From: Gammaproteobacteria bacterium
Lineage (GTDB): Bacteria; Pseudomonadota; Gammaproteobacteria; Nitrosococcales; Methylophagaceae
Assembly (NCBI GenBank): GCA_002402245.1
Contig: NVVP01000043.1
Location: 15,504-22,492, forward strand
DNA length: 6,989 nucleotides
Reading direction: 5' to 3'
Shown here: piece after piece, positions 1 to 6,280 of the stretch
Position numbering within the stretch: position 1 is the stretch's first letter
How the letters are laid out: the number at the start of each line of letters is the position of its first letter
Made by a program: the position numbers and the translations under genes
Notes under the pieces: generated by a model
Told to the model about the DNA's origin: nothing
The model's database searches: none
What the model saw: the letters and a program-made list of their open reading frames with translations, nothing else

Positions 1-287
1 TCACCGCCTATTTCAAGACCTAAAATACGATCAATCTCATCATCACGTGATGATAAAAACAAAATAGGGATATCCGATGTTTTACGAATTTCTCGACAAC
101 ACTCCAAGCCATCCATTTCAGGCATATTAATATCCATCACAATTAAATCGAATGGGGATTGTTGAAAGCGATCTACAGCTTGCTGGCCATCGCTAGCATG
201 AGTCACCGAAAAGTTAGCCTTTTCAAGTGCAAAACTAATCACCTCACGGATATGCGAATCATCATCTACAATCAGTATTTCTGTCAT
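1..287 (-). CDS. Response regulator, OmpR/PhoB-type receiver domain (N-terminal part, runs off window)
   Basis: Reading the minus strand from an ATG at 287-285 gives about 95 residues that begin MTEILIVDDDSHIREV and continue off the left edge. This is a CheY-like receiver domain. The acidic pocket is D8-D9(-D10), the phospho-acceptor is D52 in the VMDINMPEMDG motif, and the conserved Ser/Thr lies in FLSS (about S79-S80). The next position is Arg (R81) where many receivers have Lys; Arg is also seen here in some OmpR-family regulators such as CreB. The ending DEIDRILGLEIGG is typical of the OmpR/PhoB group, so a winged-helix DNA-binding domain is expected beyond the edge but is not visible. 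A weak AAGAAG ribosome-binding site lies a few bases before the ATG. The gene is downstream of the autotransporter on the same strand but separated by a terminator, so it is probably transcribed separately. A sensor kinase partner is expected but not in view, and the regulated genes are unknown. Confidence 0.93.
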   Translation of the reverse strand, partial: MTEILIVDDDSHIREVISFALEKANFSVTHASDGQQAVDRFQQSPFDLIVMDINMPEMDGLECCREIRKTSDIPILFLSSRDDEIDRILGLEIGG

Positions 288-322
288 TGAACTTCTTTGC
301 TTTTATGAAGGATTTTAACTGT

Positions 323-352
323 CTTATAGTAACAGAATAGGGCGTAAAACAA
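323..352 (-). promoter_or_regulatory. Possible sigma70-type promoter for the response regulator
   Basis: On the minus strand a TTGTTT (352-347) is followed after 18 bases by TATAAG (328-323). The -10 box matches the consensus at five of six positions but the -35 box at only three. Transcription would start near 316, giving a leader of about 28 bases before the ATG at 287. The preceding terminator makes a separate promoter in this gap likely, but this exact placement is a guess from pattern only. Confidence 0.35.
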
Positions 353-400
353 ATATTATCACCAACAGCTAAATTTGATCATTTCTATAGCCTTTAACAA

Positions 401-1159
401 CAAAAAAGGCACCCGAAGGTGCCTTTTTACATGCCAGTTTATTATCTAAACTAGAACATCATTCTAATATTAGCACTCAGTGATTGGTCGGTGTAATCTT
501 GACGTGCATCAATCGCATAGTTGGCTGATATTTCAGTGCCATTACTCAAACTATATCTAGCCCCGACACCTGCGTTATAAACTACTTCATCCGGCTCAAT
601 ACCTTCAGTGGTAAATTGAGCGCCGCCACCTGCAAACGAAGACGTTAAGCTAGAGCGGTCAGTCATCACATCATAACCGACACCGGCGTTGACCATTATA
701 GATAAGCTATCTGATACCGTTTGACTCGCTTTAGCACCGACACCGATGACTAAGCTATCTGCACTGTCATCATCTACATTTAAGTTTAATGCACCCGCAC
801 CAGACTCACGATAACTATCCACATTTACATAACTATAATCAGCATGTAGGTAGGGCGTAACCGTTGTTTTGGTTGATACCTGAAAACTACGTTCAACTTC
901 AGCACTTAATTGAACATTCCAGCTATCATAATCAGCACTCGCTACATCACCGGTGAACAGACGACGGTGACTATCATAGTTAGACATACCCACACCTGCT
1001 TGAAGGTTTAACGCCGTAGCTTCATCCAATGTCTTACTGGCATAAACTTTAGCGATATAGCTATCCATATCAACATTGTGCGTACCGGCTGCTAAATTAC
1101 TTTTAACGTCACTATTAATATAAGCCAATGCAGCCCCGACATTCCATGATGAAGAAATA
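401..1159. repeat. Direct duplication, copy A: autotransporter barrel end plus terminator
   Basis: This stretch matches 6231-6989 at a constant offset of 5830 bases with no gap. A hand alignment gives 88 mismatches in 759 positions (about 88% identity). The longest perfectly shared block I noted is 43 bases (473-515). Similarity fades just left of the terminator hairpin (about 391-401), so the duplication includes the terminator but not the upstream DNA. The right limit is unknown because copy B reaches the window edge. Confidence 0.95.
402..428 (-). terminator. Intrinsic terminator of the autotransporter gene, UUCG tetraloop
   Basis: Read on the minus strand, the RNA forms GGCACC-UUCG-GGUGCC followed by a run of six U, starting 22 bases after the autotransporter TAG. 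The stem extends by A-U pairs on both sides (403-413 with 418-428). The C(UUCG)G loop is the exceptionally stable tetraloop often found in bacterial terminators. The hairpin separates the autotransporter from the downstream response regulator. A copy with an identical hairpin lies at 6232-6258. Confidence 0.92.
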
Positions 1160-3507
1160 TCACCATCAATACCGACGGCTAAACCATAACTATTCACATC
1201 GTAGCCTGTGACACGTTGACGAGTATCTTGTTCAGTTCTGCCACCAAAGGGTTTTAACCAAATATGACGGTCGGTGATAAAACCATCACCTGATGATTGG
1301 CCACGTAATGAACCTTGGCGAGAAGAAACGATACCCGTGACTGCATTGGCCGTAGTGTTGGTCATTTGAGCGGTACCGCCTGAAATACTCGGTAAGGTCG
1401 TCTCAACTGCACCTGCTAAGGCTTTCTGCGTGGTTAGTGCGCCTAGTTGAGTAATAACGCCATCCATTTCAACATTACCCGTTGAGCCGTTTGAGGCAAA
1501 GGCTTGGGATAAGTCATCCACAAGCTTAGCTGCACCCGAAGCAGCCGGCGTACTAGTATCTGTTGCAGCAGCTGCACCACTTGTGGCCGCGGTTAATATT
1601 AAATCAACCGTATCGCCATCCTTAACGGCGCTAAAATCAAACAAGGTTGAGTTGTCAGTAACAGAAAAGCTACCATCTGATACTAATGTACCGGCAGTGA
1701 TAACGTTGGCCATGCTTGTGGTGGTGGAATTAGCATCTGTTACATCAATGTTGATTTTAGCATTGCTTGCCAATGTCACTGTGCCAGCCACAAGCAACTT
1801 ACCAAAGGTCGTATCATTAGCCACACCGATGGATAGAACGCCATTTGCAGTTTGCGTGTAGTCGGCACCTAATAACAAGGTATCACCACTATGAATGGCT
1901 AGGGTACCGCCATCGACGGTGAGTGAACCTGCGTTATACCCCGTTAAGTCACCTGTAAAACGAGTACTTCCCGATAATAATTTAATGGCACCGACACCCG
2001 TAATATCAGCTGAAAAATCATAGACTGTATCAGTATGATTAAAGACTAATGAGCCAGTTCCTAAACCAAATTCCAATGTGCCCGTATTGAGCGTGCCGGC
2101 GGCTACCGCCGTTTCATCACTGGCTGCACCGATGCTTAGTGTGCTTGTTGAGCCGCTTTGGCTAGCAATAGTGGTAGTGCCCGTACCAGAGACCACTGTC
2201 ACTGCGCCACCATTACTAATAGTGAGATTGCCAGTGCCAAGGTCACCCACGCGAAGAAAGGTATTATTTATCCAGGTAGAGCCAGCACCCTCTACGATGA
2301 CAGTTCCTGTTGAGACAGAGCCTAGGCCTATAATGGCAGAAGTATTACTCACTGCACCACCATTACTAATAGTGAGGCTGCCGGTGCCAAGGTCACCCAC
2401 GTGAAGAAAGGTATTATTTGTCCAAGTAGAGCTAGCCCCTTCGACGATGACAGTTCCTGTTGAGTTTAACCTACGGCCTATAATGCCATCGTTATTAGTC
2501 ACAGCACCACCATTACGAATCGTGAGGTAACCGGTACCATATTCACCGATGTGAAGACCGGTATTAGTCCATGTAGAACCTGAACCCTCTACAATTACAG
2601 TACCAGTAGAGTTTAGATTATGGGCTATAAGGCCAACCTTATTAGTCACTGCGCCAGCATTACTAATCGTGAGGTGACCGGTGCCATTAAGGCCCACGGA
2701 AAGGTTGCTACTAGTTGTTGTTAAAGTAGATCCTGCGTCCTCGACGGTGACAGTGCCTGTTGAATATGATTGAGTGCCTATATAGCCAAGGTTATAATTC
2801 ACTGTACCGCCATGACGAATAGTAAGGCTACCGCTGCCATTATCGCTGGCGCTGCCATTATCTCCCACCCGAAGCTGACCGGTGCTTGTCCAAATAGAGC
2901 CTAGACCCTCCACGGTGGCAGAACTTATTGATTTAGAATTACGGCCTATAGTGGCATTGGTATTACTCACAGCTCCGCCATTGCTAATAGTGAGAGTGCC
3001 GTTACCAGAATCACCGATACGAAGGTAGCCGGTGTTAGTCCAGGTCGAGCTTGCACCCTCTACGGTAACAGTGCCGGTTGAGCCTGAACCTCTGCCTACA
3101 ATGCTATTGACATTATTCACTGTGCCGCCGTTGCTAATCGAGAGGCTACTGGTATTGGTATTAGTTGAACCAATAAACAGATCCAATGCAACTGCTCCGG
3201 CTGAAGTTACTTGAGCAGTGCCTGCATTATCAATATAAGCATCATCACTCGGAGTGGGGGATGAGATATCCCAGTGACTAGCTGTAAGCCAGTCACCGGT
3301 GGTGCCAGTCCAGTTGATAGTCGCTGCCAATACTTGTATCGGTACTGCACTTATTCCTGCTATTAAGAGTGCTGCACTGAGCTTACGCATTAGAGTATGT
3401 GTTGATGGAGAGTTACTTTTTATTTTACCTTTAGACTTACTGAATTGCCCTGAAATAATCCAGGATTGAGGGCTAATATTCCAAATAACTTTATACGCTT
3501 TATTCAT
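451..3507 (-). CDS. Type Va autotransporter with repeat-rich passenger (probable surface adhesin-like protein)
   Basis: This complete 1018-residue protein is predicted to be secreted through the outer membrane by its own C-terminal barrel. Residues 1-35 (MNKAYKVIWN...) are an extended signal peptide region, which justifies choosing the ATG at 3507 over the internal Met40. Residues 40-61 are the Sec signal core, with likely cleavage after VLA. Residues 146 to about 451 hold six repeats of about 50 residues, with motifs such as VEGAGSTW, (L/I)xVGDxGxGxLTISNGGAV and xIG; a partial unit precedes them. This pattern matches the T5SS/PEP-CTERM-associated repeat family and should form a beta-helix. 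Residues 500-540 resemble a passenger-associated transport repeat (GSLTVDGGTLAIHSG). A low-complexity Ala/Ser/Thr linker (640-660) and a helical stretch lead to the barrel at about 745-1018, which ends in MMF with the C-terminal Phe used for barrel assembly. I see no cysteine, as is usual for autotransporters. No protease or lipase motif is apparent, so an adhesive or aggregative role is inferred, not shown. The last quarter is duplicated in the gene at 6281-6989. Confidence 0.94.
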   Translation of the reverse strand: MNKAYKVIWNISPQSWIISGQFSKSKGKIKSNSPSTHTLMRKLSAALLIAGISAVPIQVLAATINWTGTTGDWLTASHWDISSPTPSDDAYIDNAGTAQVTSAGAVALDLFIGSTNTNTSSLSISNGGTVNNVNSIVGRGSGSTGTVTVEGASSTWTNTGYLRIGDSGNGTLTISNGGAVSNTNATIGRNSKSISSATVEGLGSIWTSTGQLRVGDNGSASDNGSGSLTIRHGGTVNYNLGYIGTQSYSTGTVTVEDAGSTLTTTSSNLSVGLNGTGHLTISNAGAVTNKVGLIAHNLNSTGTVIVEGSGSTWTNTGLHIGEYGTGYLTIRNGGAVTNNDGIIGRRLNSTGTVIVEGASSTWTNNTFLHVGDLGTGSLTISNGGAVSNTSAIIGLGSVSTGTVIVEGAGSTWINNTFLRVGDLGTGNLTISNGGAVTVVSGTGTTTIASQSGSTSTLSIGAASDETAVAAGTLNTGTLEFGLGTGSLVFNHTDTVYDFSADITGVGAIKLLSGSTRFTGDLTGYNAGSLTVDGGTLAIHSGDTLLLGADYTQTANGVLSIGVANDTTFGKLLVAGTVTLASNAKINIDVTDANSTTTSMANVITAGTLVSDGSFSVTDNSTLFDFSAVKDGDTVDLILTAATSGAAAATDTSTPAASGAAKLVDDLSQAFASNGSTGNVEMDGVITQLGALTTQKALAGAVETTLPSISGGTAQMTNTTANAVTGIVSSRQGSLRGQSSGDGFITDRHIWLKPFGGRTEQDTRQRVTGYDVNSYGLAVGIDGDISSSWNVGAALAYINSDVKSNLAAGTHNVDMDSYIAKVYASKTLDEATALNLQAGVGMSNYDSHRRLFTGDVASADYDSWNVQLSAEVERSFQVSTKTTVTPYLHADYSYVNVDSYRESGAGALNLNVDDDSADSLVIGVGAKASQTVSDSLSIMVNAGVGYDVMTDRSSLTSSFAGGGAQFTTEGIEPDEVVYNAGVGARYSLSNGTEISANYAIDARQDYTDQSLSANIRMMF
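2155..3072 (-). repeat. Six in-frame tandem repeats (~150 bp) encoding the passenger beta-helix
   Basis: Units start at 3072, 2919, 2754, 2601, 2454 and 2304 on the minus strand and encode 51, 55, 51, 49, 50 and about 50 residues. Each begins with (T)V(T/I)VE and contains a GxGxLTIxxGG core. A degenerate half unit precedes them (to about 3150). The last two units (2454-2155) are the most alike, sharing the residue pattern TVIVEGA-STW-NNTFL-VGDLGTG and long near-identical DNA, so they look like the most recent duplication. Copy number could change by slipped pairing or recombination. Confidence 0.9.
2832..2862 (-). repeat. 13-bp direct repeat, 18-bp period, making a six-residue insertion in repeat unit 2
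   Basis: The 13-mer CGCTGCCATTATC occurs at 2832-2844 and 2850-2862. In protein this gives DNGSASDNGSG, lengthening the second passenger unit to 55 residues against about 50 in the others. The 18-bp period keeps the reading frame, so it looks like a small in-frame tandem duplication. Confidence 0.8.
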
Positions 3508-3520
3508 GATAACGTGCAGA

Positions 3521-3526
3521 CTCCCT
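3521..3526 (-). promoter_or_regulatory. Probable Shine-Dalgarno site of the autotransporter
   Basis: Minus-strand AGGGAG lies 13 bases before the ATG at 3507-3505. The motif is good but the spacing is longer than the usual 5-9 bases, so translation may start inefficiently or the leader may fold to bring it closer. A short GAC/GUC pairing around the motif could partly hide it. Confidence 0.4.
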
Positions 3527-3667
3527 GTCGGTTTAGGCCTGAAATTACTCTTTATCTTGATGCCACTTGTTCACGAATGGCTTTGTAGATTAAATTAAAA
3601 TGATATTTAATTAGTTGAATGGACATACTACATTCTTTTACATATATTTACACTTAATGAAATATAG

Positions 3668-3710
3668 TTACGTTTTCTTTGGGTTTACGTTTGTTTTAAA
3701 GCGTTACGTT
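3668..3710. promoter_or_regulatory. Three direct TTACGTT motifs, possible regulator binding array
   Basis: TTACGTT occurs at 3668-3674, 3685-3691 and 3704-3710, with start-to-start spacings of 17 and 19 bases, all in the same orientation. They lie 161-203 bases upstream of the autotransporter start and just before a palindrome. Repeats of a 7-mer this close together within an intergenic region suggest cooperative binding by a regulator, but no regulator can be named and chance in AT-rich DNA is possible. Confidence 0.4.
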
Positions 3711-3721
3711 GGAATTTCTTG

Positions 3722-3737
3722 AACAATGGTCATTGTT
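3722..3737. promoter_or_regulatory. Operator-like palindrome AACAATG-GT-CATTGTT
   Basis: Two perfect 7-bp inverted arms are separated by two bases, in a non-coding divergent region. The size and symmetry fit a dimeric repressor or activator site. No T-run follows, so it is not a terminator. It lies about 180 bases before the EAL-gene ATG and 215 before the autotransporter ATG, so it could act on either gene. Confidence 0.45.
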
Positions 3738-3918
3738 TTATTACCCAGAATTAGAGGAGGATTGGAGACGGGTATATAGCGGTATCAAACGACACTGTTA
3801 ATCCTAATAAACTAAGGCTTGAGAGTTATATTTATTTAGCTTTTCTATATTATTGAGATGTCGGTAATTAAGTGTTACTTTCTCTGTACCTATTTCATTG
3901 TGTTTAAGACTAATTACC

Positions 3919-6165
3919 ATGACAACGTCAAAATCAGATCGCAACCTTTTTAATCGACTGCTTGCAGCATTTAGCATCATTCTGGTTGGTGGTTTATTGA
4001 TTATTTCCTCGGTCAATCAAACGGGTAATAAAGTAGCCCATAATATGGATATGCTGGTTACTCACCAGTTGCCACAGCTTGATGCTATTCATGCTTTGCA
4101 GACGAATATTAAAAAGCTTGAGCTTGAGTTATATCGTTACTATGAAACAACCGATAGACAGGAATATCAAACAGTTTGGAATCAGTATCAAAGTGAAATG
4201 ACCCAATTCCTAACAAAGTTAGATGATTCTTTTGTCAGCATTTTTATGGGAAATCTGACACGCTTAGACACCATTGCCAATCAGTTTGATCAAGAAATGA
4301 ACTATGCAAGCACAGATTGGGAGTTACTACGGGCTTATTTGGTTGAGGCTCGGCAAATCAGCAAACAATTTGATGTTATTGTTAAACAAGAAGATCAAAA
4401 CATCGCCAAAGCATTTAAAAGTTATGTGGGTGATACTGAAGATGTTATTTCCACAATGGTGTCTGCTCAAATTATTTTCAGTGTTTTTATTTTAGTAATC
4501 TTGCTTATTGTGGCCATTCTTTTTAAAAAGCAGCTTAAGCAACATGCTGTTCATCAAGAATTAGCACTGTATCCAGAACAAAACCCTCACCCGATATTGA
4601 AGTTGGATACAGAAGGCAACGCTTTATATTTAAACCCGGCGGCTATTAGCTTAGCAACATCATTAAACTGTATTTCAACGCCGTTAAAGCTTCTTCCTGC
4701 TACTATTTTAACTGATATAAATCGTCAATCTGACCAAGGATCAAGCTATAAATCAGCTGAATATCCTTTGGCACAACAACTATTTTCAGCTCAAGTGCAT
4801 CGTAATCAAGGCGAGGATTATTTCTATGCTTATTTGGAAGATATTACTGATCGTGCCGAGGCTGAAAAAGAGCTGGTTCACCGATCAACACACGACTTGT
4901 TGACACAACTACCTAACCGTCGCCAACTTGAAGACACCTTAAAATTAAAAACAGAGCACGCAATAAAAAATCCGTTTGCAGTATTACTATTTAATGTCAG
5001 TCGACTTGAATTGATTAATGCATCCTTAGGCCATGAAATTAGTGACCAATTGTTAATCGCCATATCTCATCGACTACAAGCCTATGTGGTGCAATATAGT
5101 GCTCATGATTTGCAGTTATATGCATTTGAGTCACGAGGCTGGGTTATCGTTTGTGATCACTGTGACCAGCAAGCAGAAGTGACCGCCTTGGGCCATGAGT
5201 TAATGGCCTTATTTTCAACCCCTATTTCTCTTGGTAAAGCTGAGTTTAATATCAGCGCTAATATTGGTATAACGCTTTATCCTGAAGGCGGAAAAACTAG
5301 CCAAGATCTGCTACGTAATACCGATGCGGCGATGAGACAGGGCTTCCGTGACAGTCAGGCTGTACGCCTTTACACGCAAGACTTAACGGAGCAAGCATCG
5401 CATTGGCTTAGACTTGAACAAGGTTTAAAACAAGCGCTCACCAATAATGATTTTCTGGTTTATATTCAGCCGAAAGTACATGCTAATAATGGTCATTTTG
5501 CAGGTGGTGAAGCATTGATTCGCTGGCAGTTTGAAGGGCAATGGATCTCACCTGCTGAATTTATACCGGTGGCTGAAGAAAGTGGATTGATTCATGCGAT
5601 TGGCGAATGGGTGCTTAATACAGCATGCCAACAGTGGGTAGATTGGAGCAAGGAAGGCTTAAAACCTAAACGGTTAGCCGTTAATGTGTCGGTGCAGCAA
5701 TTTGTACAAGATGACTTTATCGACATCATCAAACAGAGTTTACAATCAACGGGCATGGTCGCAACAGAGCTGGAACTTGAAATCACCGAAGAAGTGGCAA
5801 GCCAAGATCCTGAAAAGATCATCCACACCATGAAAGGCTTAAAAGAATTAGGTGTTCGTTTAGCCATTGATGATTTTGGCACCGGTTATTCTAGTTTGGC
5901 TTATTTAAGACGTTTTCCTGTCGACACTTTAAAAATTGATCGTGCATTTGTTGGCACAATGGAAGTGAATGAGAATAATGCTGCCATTGTCCGAATGATT
6001 ATGTCGCTAGCCAAAGAACTAAAATTAGAAGTAGTTGCTGAGGGTGTTGAAAACAAACAGCAGCAATTATTATTGGCTCACTTAGACTGTGATTTAATCC
6101 AAGGGTTTTATTTCCATAAACCTATGGACTTTGCAGCTTATGGTGAGTTACTTGCTCAACAATAA
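3919..6165 (+). CDS. Membrane sensor c-di-GMP phosphodiesterase: PAS, degenerate GGDEF, intact EAL
   Basis: The 748-residue protein should sit in the inner membrane and hydrolyse cyclic di-GMP to pGpG. TM1 is at about 15-32 and TM2 at about 183-203; between them is a periplasmic, mostly helical sensor of about 150 residues with no recognised ligand motif. A PAS-like domain follows directly (about 212-310, with PEQNPHPILKLD and LYLNPAA) and no HAMP is evident. The GGDEF domain (about 320-485) keeps the entry motif HDLLTQLPNRR but has ESRGW (404-408) in place of GGDEF and FNVSRLE in place of the metal-binding DxD, so cyclase activity is not expected. The EAL domain (about 495-740) is intact: E531-A-L, N589, E621, D651-D652 in DDFGTGYSS, K672 in LKIDRAF, E708-GVE and Q728-G. 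The ATG at 3919 is preferred over an upstream TTG (3898), although its ribosome-binding site is weak. Divergent from one autotransporter and convergent with the other, it probably adjusts c-di-GMP linked to surface behaviour. Confidence 0.95.
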   Translation: MTTSKSDRNLFNRLLAAFSIILVGGLLIISSVNQTGNKVAHNMDMLVTHQLPQLDAIHALQTNIKKLELELYRYYETTDRQEYQTVWNQYQSEMTQFLTKLDDSFVSIFMGNLTRLDTIANQFDQEMNYASTDWELLRAYLVEARQISKQFDVIVKQEDQNIAKAFKSYVGDTEDVISTMVSAQIIFSVFILVILLIVAILFKKQLKQHAVHQELALYPEQNPHPILKLDTEGNALYLNPAAISLATSLNCISTPLKLLPATILTDINRQSDQGSSYKSAEYPLAQQLFSAQVHRNQGEDYFYAYLEDITDRAEAEKELVHRSTHDLLTQLPNRRQLEDTLKLKTEHAIKNPFAVLLFNVSRLELINASLGHEISDQLLIAISHRLQAYVVQYSAHDLQLYAFESRGWVIVCDHCDQQAEVTALGHELMALFSTPISLGKAEFNISANIGITLYPEGGKTSQDLLRNTDAAMRQGFRDSQAVRLYTQDLTEQASHWLRLEQGLKQALTNNDFLVYIQPKVHANNGHFAGGEALIRWQFEGQWISPAEFIPVAEESGLIHAIGEWVLNTACQQWVDWSKEGLKPKRLAVNVSVQQFVQDDFIDIIKQSLQSTGMVATELELEITEEVASQDPEKIIHTMKGLKELGVRLAIDDFGTGYSSLAYLRRFPVDTLKIDRAFVGTMEVNENNAAIVRMIMSLAKELKLEVVAEGVENKQQQLLLAHLDCDLIQGFYFHKPMDFAAYGELLAQQ

Positions 6166-6231
6166 TAGAGACAATGTCGTTATTACTAATGTAATGTGTA
6201 ATTGCTTATTTTAAGGGCTGCATTTCAACAC

Positions 6232-6258
6232 AAAAAAGGCACCCGAAGGTGCCTTTTT
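6232..6258. terminator. Bidirectional intrinsic terminator between convergent genes
   Basis: The GGCACC/GGTGCC hairpin with a 4-base loop has A6 on the left and T5 on the right, so each strand yields a stem followed by U residues. It lies 66 bases after the EAL-gene stop (6165) and 22 bases before the second autotransporter's stop (6281). The minus-strand loop is UUCG, the better terminator direction; the plus-strand loop is CGAA. Its hairpin is identical to that at 402-428. Confidence 0.9.
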
Positions 6259-6280
6259 ACATACCCGTTTATTATCTAAA

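Larger units (their letters stand above)
3508..3918. other. Divergent intergenic region between autotransporter and EAL genes
   Basis: These 411 bases hold no convincing gene. They must carry the promoters of both the minus-strand autotransporter and the plus-strand GGDEF/EAL gene, but I found no pair of -35/-10 boxes with good spacing that I would call. The stretch 3590-3670 is notably AT-rich. Possible control elements are three TTACGTT motifs (3668-3710) and a palindrome (3722-3737). If transcription of the autotransporter starts near these, its leader would be well over 100 bases. An AGGAGG at 3755-3760 is not followed by a usable start codon. Confidence 0.6.

Noticed and set aside
1583..3214. 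Plus-strand open frames at 1583-1861, 2078-2404 and 3032-3214 opposite the autotransporter.
   Set aside because: They are antisense to a clear coding gene, have low-complexity Val/Pro/Leu-rich translations and exist because the repeated Gly/Ser/Thr passenger lacks stop codons on the other strand.
3508..3600. Leader segment GGCCTAAACC resembling part of a GEMM-I cyclic di-GMP riboswitch, tempting given the EAL neighbour.
   Set aside because: As I recall, the resembling bases belong to a variable loop of one riboswitch example. The conserved core and the tetraloop-receptor helices are not present, so the match is most likely chance.
3755..3856. Perfect AGGAGG followed by about 31 open codons starting at ATT (3761).
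   Set aside because: No ATG, GTG or TTG lies in that frame at a suitable distance; the in-phase TTG at 3762 is in another frame and stops after a few codons.
3898..3918. TTG at 3898 as the start of the EAL gene (seven extra residues).
   Set aside because: No ribosome-binding site precedes it, and the ATG at 3919 gives a normal short N-terminus before TM1. The choice is not certain, as the ATG also has a weak site.
3804..4016. Minus-strand 70-residue frame overlapping the start of the EAL gene.
   Set aside because: It overlaps the EAL gene's N-terminus on the opposite strand and shows no domain or convincing ribosome-binding site.
4304..5882. Frames at 4304-4495 (plus), 4878-5063 (minus) and 5592-5882 (minus).
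   Set aside because: All lie inside the EAL gene in other frames; the continuous sensor-PAS-GGDEF-EAL domain order shows which frame is real.
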